Source: Bacteroidales bacterium
Lineage (GTDB): Bacteria > Bacteroidota > Bacteroidia > Bacteroidales > GCA-2711565
Length of the DNA stretch: 11,032 bases
Direction of reading: 5' to 3'
NCBI GenBank assembly: GCA_029938505.1
Contig: JAOZUV010000038.1
Span: 1 to 11,032 of the forward strand
Each line of letters starts with the position of its first letter. Positions within the stretch are counted from its first letter, which is position 1. Under the pieces are notes generated by a model that was given only the letters and a program-made list of their open reading frames with translations, searched no databases and was not told where the DNA came from. Of the stretch, positions 5,768 to 11,032 are shown one piece after another. A program made the position numbers and the translations under genes.

Positions 5768-8740
5768 ATGACTATGCGAGATAGAAGATTGGTAAACAGT
5801 ATCTTAATTTTAGTATTTTTTCTAATAGCTTCTGTAAATTATGCTCAAAGCAAATTAGAAGAAAAAATATGGGTGGATTCTGTATACAGGAGTTTGAGTA
5901 CAGAAGAACGTATTGGTCAGTTATTGGTGATACGGGCAAATAATGTGGGCGAAGACTATTTTGAAAATATTACAAAATATATCAAGGATTACAATATTGG
6001 TGGTGTTACTTTTTTTAAAAACACACCCTACAATCAGGCCAAACAAACCAATGAATGGCAAAAACTTGCTAAAACACCCCTGCTTATTTCTATTGATGGA
6101 GAGTACGGAGTTGGGATGCGATTAGACAGTTTGTTTAAATTTCCATTTCAAATGACTTTAGGAGCCATTCAAAATGACAGCCTAATATATGAGATGGGAA
6201 AAGACATTGCTATGCAATGTAAACGCATGGGAATACAAATGAATTTCGCCCCTGTGGTTGATATCAATATTAATCCTAAAAACCCAGTAATAAATAGCCG
6301 TTCATTTGGTGAAGACAAAAAAAATGTCAGTCGTAAAGGAATCATGTATATGAAAGGTTTGCAAGATCATGGAATTATCGCAACAGCCAAACATTTCCCT
6401 GGACATGGAGATACTGATACAGATTCGCATGAAACTTTACCAATCATTAAACATAAAAAAAGTCGACTTAAAAAAATTGAATTGTATCCATTCGAACAAT
6501 TAATTAAAGAAGGATTGGGAGGAGTAATGATTGCTCATTTATATGTCCCAGCCTATGAAAAAGGGACCAATATCCCATCAACACTTTCTCCCAAATTAGT
6601 TAGTGGATTATTAAAAAAGAAAATGAATTTTGAAGGGCTTGTTATCACCGATGCTCTTGACATGAAAGGGGTTACTAAATATTTTAAACCAGGCGATATT
6701 GAATTAAGAGCCCTACAAGCTGGAAATGATATTTTATTATTGCCTCAAGACGTACCAAAAGCCATTCGCAAAATAAGCAAGGCCCTGAAAAAAGTTGAAA
6801 TAGATAGCAGCCTTATTGAAAATGCCTGTAAGAAAATTTTAGCTTACAAATACAGAGCAGGATTAACAAGCACGCCAACAGTGAGAACCAGCAATATAGT
6901 AAAAGATATCAATAATAGGAAATCAGAATATTTAAACCGTAAACTATATGAAGAAGCATTAACTCTTGTTAAAAATCAGGACGACATACTTCCTTTAAAA
7001 CAATTGGATACTCTGAAAATTGCAAGTTTAGTGATTGGAAATACCTATAAAGGGATTTTTCAGCAACGCTTAGAAAGTTATGCTTCAATAGATCACTTTT
7101 ATGCAAAAAAGGAAATCAGTACCATTGAACAAAACAAACTCTTTGAATCCTTAAAGGATTACAATTTAGTGATTGTCGGAGTACAAAACACCAGTATTTT
7201 TGCCTCCCGAAAATTTGGGATCAGCAAATCTGAAATCGATTTTATTAACAAACTTCAAAAACAAAATAAAATCATATTAGATATTTTTGCCAATCCATAT
7301 TCATTGGCCTATTTTAATATGGATGAAATCCCAGCAGTAGTAATGTCTTATCAGGATAATTTTAATACGCATGATTTATCGGCACAATTAATTTTTGGAG
7401 GTATCGCAGCTAAAGGCAAATTGCCTGTTACTGCCAGTGAAAATTTCCCACTAAATATTGGTTTATCTTCTGAAGTTATTCGCCTAAAATATACTCAGCC
7501 TGAAGAGCTAAATATTTCACCTTTTGATCTTCAAAAAGTAGATTCAATTATCCTTCATGGGATTAGCGAAAAAGCCTATCCAGGTTGTCAGGTTATGGCC
7601 ATAAAAGACGGCAAAGTTTTTTACCAGAAAAGTTTTGGAAATCACACCTATTCAACAAAAATTCCAGTTCAAAATACTGACATCTACGACATAGCTTCTA
7701 TCACAAAAATTACAGCAACTACTCTATCTGTAATGAAGTTTTATGAAGAAAAAAAACTAGATATTGATCAAAAGATATCCCATTATTTACCTTATTTCAT
7801 TGGGACAAATAAAGAAGATGTTATTTTCCGGGATTTGTTAACTCATCAGGCTAAATTCCAATCATGGATTCCTTATTTCAGGGCAACTATTAATGAAGGT
7901 AGCAATTTAAATACAGACATTTATCAAAATCATATATCAGATAAATACCCAACAAGAGTTGCCGAAAAATTGTATATAAAACGGAATTACGCTTACCAAA
8001 TTATGGATAGTATCATCATTTCGCCCTTACGTGATACGGATAAATATAAATATAGCGACATTGGTTTTTACATCTTAGCCCGCACTATTGAAGCCATTTC
8101 TAACCGACCTATTGACGAATATGTACAAGATAATTTTTATAATTCCTTAGGTTTAACAACTGTAGGGTTTTTGCCAAGAAATCGCTTTTCTTTGAACCGA
8201 ATTGTCCCTACCGAAAATGATAAAATCTTCAGAAAACAATTAATCCATGGAGATGTACATGACCCAGGAGCAGCCATGTTGGGAGGCGTTTGTGGCCATG
8301 CGGGTGTATTTTCCAATGCTAATGATATAGCCGTTATCATGCAAATGCTTTTACAAAAAGGGATGTATGGAGGTAAAAAATATTTTGAAAAAAGTACAAT
8401 TACTGAGTTTACTCGCTATCAGTTCCCTTTAAAAGACAATCGCCGCGGACTTGGTTTCGACAAACCACTACTGGAATACGATGAGGATGGCCCTAATTGC
8501 AAAAGCACTTCAGATGAAAGTTTTGGTCATTCTGGTTTTACTGGAGCATTGACTTGGGCAGACCCTAGCAATGGATTGGTTTATGTATTTCTTTCGAACA
8601 GAGTGAATCCAGATGCCTCTAATCCTAAAATCTATGAATTAGATATCCGAACAAATATTCATGAAGCATTTTATGAAGCAATACGTAATGCAGAGAATTT
8701 AATAAATTTGAGTTCAAAAAAAACAAGATTAAAAAAATGA
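5768..8740 (+). CDS. Exported GH3 beta-N-acetylhexosaminidase fused to a beta-lactamase-like serine hydrolase
   Basis: This 990-residue two-enzyme protein begins with a Sec signal peptide (hydrophobic 11-24, probable cleavage after A26 in VNYA-QS; no lipobox), so it is periplasmic or exported. GH3 N-terminal domain, about 36-370: KHFPGHG starts at K208, the NagZ-type acid/base dyad is D219-x-H221, and the nucleophile is D295 in VITDALDMKG. About 385-565 resembles the GH3 C-terminal sandwich. Residues about 590-975 are a class C beta-lactamase/DD-peptidase-like fold: S644-x-x-K647 (SITK), Y762-S-D764 in the place of Y-x-N, and H921-S-G-F-T-G in the KTG position. Beta-N-acetylglucosaminidase activity on wall fragments is likely. 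The serine hydrolase substrate (peptide, ester or beta-lactam) cannot be told. Similar fusions are known to me in Bacteroidota. It is first gene of an operon; its stop overlaps the rhomboid ATG. Confidence 0.93.
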   Translation: MTMRDRRLVNSILILVFFLIASVNYAQSKLEEKIWVDSVYRSLSTEERIGQLLVIRANNVGEDYFENITKYIKDYNIGGVTFFKNTPYNQAKQTNEWQKLAKTPLLISIDGEYGVGMRLDSLFKFPFQMTLGAIQNDSLIYEMGKDIAMQCKRMGIQMNFAPVVDININPKNPVINSRSFGEDKKNVSRKGIMYMKGLQDHGIIATAKHFPGHGDTDTDSHETLPIIKHKKSRLKKIELYPFEQLIKEGLGGVMIAHLYVPAYEKGTNIPSTLSPKLVSGLLKKKMNFEGLVITDALDMKGVTKYFKPGDIELRALQAGNDILLLPQDVPKAIRKISKALKKVEIDSSLIENACKKILAYKYRAGLTSTPTVRTSNIVKDINNRKSEYLNRKLYEEALTLVKNQDDILPLKQLDTLKIASLVIGNTYKGIFQQRLESYASIDHFYAKKEISTIEQNKLFESLKDYNLVIVGVQNTSIFASRKFGISKSEIDFINKLQKQNKIILDIFANPYSLAYFNMDEIPAVVMSYQDNFNTHDLSAQLIFGGIAAKGKLPVTASENFPLNIGLSSEVIRLKYTQPEELNISPFDLQKVDSIILHGISEKAYPGCQVMAIKDGKVFYQKSFGNHTYSTKIPVQNTDIYDIASITKITATTLSVMKFYEEKKLDIDQKISHYLPYFIGTNKEDVIFRDLLTHQAKFQSWIPYFRATINEGSNLNTDIYQNHISDKYPTRVAEKLYIKRNYAYQIMDSIIISPLRDTDKYKYSDIGFYILARTIEAISNRPIDEYVQDNFYNSLGLTTVGFLPRNRFSLNRIVPTENDKIFRKQLIHGDVHDPGAAMLGGVCGHAGVFSNANDIAVIMQMLLQKGMYGGKKYFEKSTITEFTRYQFPLKDNRRGLGFDKPLLEYDEDGPNCKSTSDESFGHSGFTGALTWADPSNGLVYVFLSNRVNPDASNPKIYELDIRTNIHEAFYEAIRNAENLINLSSKKTRLKK

Positions 8741-9354
8741 TTATCTATTTAATAATTATAGTCACAGCACTAATTTCTATTTTATCATTTAATGATAGAA
8801 GCCTCTTTGATAAACTAAGATTTAATGCTTTTGATATAAAGCATAATAAACAAGCTTGGCGTTTTTTTACTTACAGTTTTGTGCATGCTGATTGGATTCA
8901 TTTGTTTGTAAATATGTATGTTTTGTATTCGTTCGGAAATATAGTATTGCAAATTTTTGGTTATCATTTTGGCTATCAATCCACCATATATTTCTTAATG
9001 CTTTATGTTGGAGGAATTCTTTTCTCAACCTTATTCGATTTCGGAAAACATAAAGACAATGCCTTTTATAGTGCCGTTGGTGCTTCAGGGGCAGTTTCCG
9101 CCGTTGTTTTTTCAAGCATTCTGATATATCCTCAAGGAACTATTTATTTCTTTTTCATCCCCTTTCCTATTCCATCGGTAGTTTTCGGAATTCTATACCT
9201 AGTCTATTCTGCTTATATGTCTAAAAAAGGGAAAAGTAACATTGGACATAGTGCTCACTTTTGGGGAGCCATATTTGGTATCGTTTTAACGATCGCTTTA
9301 AAACCAGCTTTTGCAACTAAATTTATGGATTATATTTTAAGCTATTTGGGATGA
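8737..9354 (+). CDS. Rhomboid family intramembrane serine protease
   Basis: This 205-residue membrane protein should cleave transmembrane segments of partner proteins within the bilayer. The first helix is at residues 1-18. The rhomboid core has H55-x-x-x-N59 (HADWIHLFVNMY), an oxyanion-type motif, and the catalytic Ser117 in GASG (115-118). The catalytic His174 lies in AHFWGAIFG. Further hydrophobic segments near 84-104, 113-132, 137-160 and 172-190 are consistent with six transmembrane helices. The Ser-His dyad is complete, so it should be active, unlike iRhom-type pseudoproteases. Length is typical for short bacterial rhomboids with no extra soluble domain. ATG 8737 overlaps the stop of the GH3 fusion by four bases (ATGA), and its own stop overlaps the next ATG in the same way, which suggests translational coupling. 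Substrates are unknown. Confidence 0.93.
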   Translation: MIIYLIIIVTALISILSFNDRSLFDKLRFNAFDIKHNKQAWRFFTYSFVHADWIHLFVNMYVLYSFGNIVLQIFGYHFGYQSTIYFLMLYVGGILFSTLFDFGKHKDNAFYSAVGASGAVSAVVFSSILIYPQGTIYFFFIPFPIPSVVFGILYLVYSAYMSKKGKSNIGHSAHFWGAIFGIVLTIALKPAFATKFMDYILSYLG

Positions 9355-10043
9355 AAACTATTGGTCTAATTGGAGGTACAACCTGGCATTCAACCATCGA
9401 TTATTATAAACTTATTAATGAAGAAGTCAATCGATGTTTAGGAGGACATAGTACTGCACGTATTATTATTAACTCCGTAAATTTTCAAGTTTTAATAGAT
9501 TTTACTAATGCTAATAATTGGACTGAAGTAGAAAAATATATTGGAGCACTTGCATCCGATTTAGAAAAGGCTGGATCTAACTGTATATTATTAGGCGCAA
9601 ACACCTTGCATAAAGTTGCTGATGGAATCAGTAAAAAAATTAATATCCCAATTATCCATGTCGCCAAAGAAACGGCAATAGAGATCAAAGCAAAAGGATT
9701 AAAAAAAGTTGCATTATTAGGTACCAAAGCAACCATGACCTCCGATTTCTATAAAAATATTTTATCCGATTACGGAATTGAGATGATCATTCCCGATGAA
9801 AAAGATATGGATATTATTCATAATAGTATTTATGAGGAATTCAGTAAGGGGATTTTTTCGGAAGCAATGAAAGCAAAGTACCTTCGTATCATTAAAAAAT
9901 TAAAAAAGCAAAAAGCAGAAGGAATAATTTTAGGGTGCACCGAAATTCCCATTCTCATAAAACCTAATGATTCAGATTTACCCTTATTTAACACTACTGA
10001 AATTCATGTTAACGCTGCTGTAAACTTTTCACTCAATAATTAA
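9351..10043 (+). CDS. Aspartate/glutamate racemase family protein with a non-canonical active site
   Basis: The 230-residue protein matches the Asp/Glu racemase fold (YgeA/RacD-like), a PLP-independent family that inverts amino-acid alpha carbons using two facing cysteines. It opens with IGLIGGTTWHSTIDYY (4-19) and shows HVAKETA at 103-109 and VALLGTKATM near 120-129. The second catalytic cysteine, C196 in LGCTEIP, is kept. At the first site the family has a Cys (or Thr83, as I recall, in E. coli YgeA in LCTNTMHK); here the aligned stretch is LGANTLHK, with G82-A83. It therefore lacks one acid/base residue and may be a one-sided, altered or inactive racemase. Substrate cannot be assigned. ATG 9351 overlaps the rhomboid stop (ATGA). 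The gene converges on the yqgE-like gene with interlocked stop codons. Confidence 0.88.
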   Translation: MKTIGLIGGTTWHSTIDYYKLINEEVNRCLGGHSTARIIINSVNFQVLIDFTNANNWTEVEKYIGALASDLEKAGSNCILLGANTLHKVADGISKKINIPIIHVAKETAIEIKAKGLKKVALLGTKATMTSDFYKNILSDYGIEMIIPDEKDMDIIHNSIYEEFSKGIFSEAMKAKYLRIIKKLKKQKAEGIILGCTEIPILIKPNDSDLPLFNTTEIHVNAAVNFSLNN

Positions 10044-10630
10044 TTAAGCATCGGATCGTCGGGGAATTTTGTCCATTGAGTATAATTCTCACCCAATTTT
10101 TCGAGAGATTGTTTCCACAAAGCACTAGGATTTGTATTTAATAGATATGAGGCTTTAACCAACGAAACTACCCACGAATTTTTCACCAATTCTTCGTCCA
10201 ATTGCTTCGAACTCCAGCCTGAATAACCAATATAAAACCTAATTTCGTCAGATTTAATCAAATTCAAGGCAATCATTTCTTTGATAGATTCCATTTCACC
10301 ACCCCAATAAATACCATCAATAATCTCTTGACTTCCTGCTATTTTATCGCCAAGCGTATGAATAAAAAACAAACTATCACTTTGAACAGGCCCCCCTAAA
10401 TAAATTTCAGAATCAAAATCAGGAAAATCCTTAACTACCTCATTTAGCTTCACTGACAATGGTTTATTCATTATTACCCCGAATGAACCTTCCTCGTTAT
10501 GCTCAGCTAAAAGCACAACTGAACGTTTAAAATAATAATCCATTAATAAGGGTTCAGAGATTAAAATTTTACCTCTACCAGGCTTAATATTATTGGTCTT
10601 AATTTTTATTATGTCGTCTATCTTTCCCAT
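10040..10630 (-). CDS. YqgE/AlgH family protein (DUF179)
   Basis: This family is widespread in bacteria but has no firmly assigned biochemical function; the name AlgH comes from an old link to alginate regulation in Pseudomonas. The 196-residue length is typical. Recognisable stretches are GKILISEPLL at 20-29, FKRSVVLLAEH at 34-44, GSFGVIMNKPL at 48-58, LGGPVQSDSLFFIH at 78-91, YIGYSGWSSKQLDEEL at 133-148 and the C-terminal WTKFPDDPMLN. There is no signal peptide or membrane helix, so the protein is cytosolic. ATG 10630 fits the conserved N-terminus. The leader holds a tandem TTTCAAAT repeat (10632-10647) ending one base before the start codon, and a plausible -7 box lies at 10702-10709. The gene is convergent with the racemase-like gene and divergent from the partial gene at the right edge. 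Confidence 0.95.
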   Translation of the reverse strand: MGKIDDIIKIKTNNIKPGRGKILISEPLLMDYYFKRSVVLLAEHNEEGSFGVIMNKPLSVKLNEVVKDFPDFDSEIYLGGPVQSDSLFFIHTLGDKIAGSQEIIDGIYWGGEMESIKEMIALNLIKSDEIRFYIGYSGWSSKQLDEELVKNSWVVSLVKASYLLNTNPSALWKQSLEKLGENYTQWTKFPDDPMLN

Positions 10631-10631
10631 T

Positions 10632-10647
10632 TTTCAAATTTTCAAAT
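10632..10647. repeat. Tandem 8-mer repeat in the yqgE-like gene leader
   Basis: TTTCAAAT occurs twice in a row at 10632-10639 and 10640-10647. Read on the minus strand it gives ATTTGAAA twice, one base before the start codon of the YqgE/AlgH gene. It may be chance in AT-rich DNA or a protein-binding or translation-control element. Confidence 0.4.
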
Positions 10648-10666
10648 TACATAATCTTAAAATTGT

Positions 10667-10674
10667 TAATTTTG
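10667..10674 (+). promoter_or_regulatory. -7 box candidate for the partial right-edge gene
   Basis: TAATTTTG is an exact TAnnTTTG match on the plus strand. No -33 TTG is present at standard spacing. Transcription from about 10680 would give a leader of about 40 bases before GTG 10722, and it overlaps head-on with the minus-strand box at 10702-10709. Confidence 0.35.
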
Positions 10675-10701
10675 AGACCTCGTGCTTCAAACTAATTAAT
10701 G

Positions 10702-10709
10702 CAAAAATA
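10702..10709 (-). promoter_or_regulatory. -7 box candidate for the YqgE/AlgH gene
   Basis: On the minus strand TATTTTTG matches TAnnTTTG exactly and is followed by CA, as in the other promoters here. The predicted start is near 10696, leaving a leader of about 65 bases that contains the tandem repeat. No clear -33 element is seen. Confidence 0.45.
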
Positions 10710-10721
10710 ATACCATTTTTT

Positions 10722-11032
10722 GTGAGAAGATTAAATAATCATGAACGTTTTAACAAGCTAAGAAAGAAATACCCCTTCTTTTGTTTTGAGCAATACGATA
10801 TAAAACAAACAGATGGGCATTTACAAGTAGTGTTCAGCTTTAATCTTTCCGATACATATTACTTTTATCCTAAGATGACTTTCCCCTTAAATCACCCTAT
10901 TTCTGATCAGGAAATGTCAATTATTAAAAGCTTGGCGTTCCATATTGGGATGGTTGAACTGATTAGTTATTGGAAAGCATCATGTAGTCCAACATTGATC
11001 ATCAAGCCACATGCATTAAACCAAGAACAGAT
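10722..11032 (+). CDS. Conserved-looking protein of uncertain function, cut by the right edge (N-terminal 103 residues)
   Basis: An open frame runs to the window end with clear coding character (KKYPFFCFEQYDI, FSFNLSDTYYFYPKMTFPL, AFHIGMVELISYWKASCSP). No in-frame ATG lies between 10611 and 10875; I chose GTG 10722 because it sits about 40 bases after a -7 box and directly before the conserved-looking part. An upstream in-frame ATG at 10611 would lie inside the YqgE gene and before the promoter, adding 37 unpromising residues. The product is aromatic-rich with no signal peptide or transmembrane helix seen. From memory, the HIGMVELISYWKA block resembles the start of Bacteroidota proteins that carry a downstream GGGKDS PP-loop-like motif, related to MurL (UDP-MurNAc-L-Ala-L-Glu epimerase). 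The diagnostic part lies beyond this window, so this is a weak suggestion. The true start is uncertain. Confidence 0.65.
   Translation, partial: MRRLNNHERFNKLRKKYPFFCFEQYDIKQTDGHLQVVFSFNLSDTYYFYPKMTFPLNHPISDQEMSIIKSLAFHIGMVELISYWKASCSPTLIIKPHALNQEQ

Noticed and set aside
10611..10721. In-frame ATG upstream of the right-edge gene, giving 37 extra residues
   Set aside because: It lies inside the YqgE/AlgH coding region and upstream of the predicted plus-strand promoter, and the added residues look like translated AT-rich intergenic DNA.

Overview
The window looks like a chromosomal housekeeping segment from a low-GC member of the Bacteroidota. A marine, Marinilabiliales-like relative would fit, but that is only a guess. 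The phylum call rests on three things: several promoters match the Bacteroidota -7 box TAnnTTTG, Shine-Dalgarno sequences are largely absent, and the gene set is typical (split transketolase, an NnrE-NnrD fusion, a GH3/beta-lactamase fusion protein). I see no tRNA, rRNA, CRISPR array, insertion sequence or prophage gene.

Layout, left to right. Positions 1-1163 (minus) hold a bifunctional NAD(P)HX repair enzyme, cut by the left edge. A 172-base AT-rich gap leads to rlmD (1336-2769, plus), a 23S rRNA uracil methyltransferase. It converges on aroK (2868-3386, minus, shikimate kinase) across a GC-richer imperfect inverted repeat. Also on the minus strand are a 75-residue Cys/His-containing protein of unknown function (3453-3680) and the two halves of transketolase (C-terminal half 3752-4705, N-terminal half 4752-5597), transcribed from a promoter near 5615.

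Divergently on the plus strand, three genes form a tightly coupled operon (5768-10043) joined by two ATGA stop/start overlaps. They are an exported GH3 beta-N-acetylhexosaminidase fused to a beta-lactamase-like serine hydrolase, a rhomboid intramembrane protease, and an Asp/Glu-racemase-like protein whose first catalytic position is alanine. This operon is the most interesting part of the window, because its members could plausibly act together on cell-wall or envelope material. That link is inference.

The racemase converges on a YqgE/AlgH-family gene (10040-10630, minus), with the two stop codons interlocked in one TTAA. A further plus-strand gene, open at the right edge, starts close to 10722. 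It carries a recognisable but not confidently named N-terminal region.

Two likely genes (1-1163 and 10722-11032) run off the window ends. For rlmD and the transketolase N-terminal half, the longest open frames begin upstream of or inside the predicted -7 promoter boxes, so I chose shorter starts. Most of the window is ordinary core metabolism. I did not find a clear new defence or mobile system.
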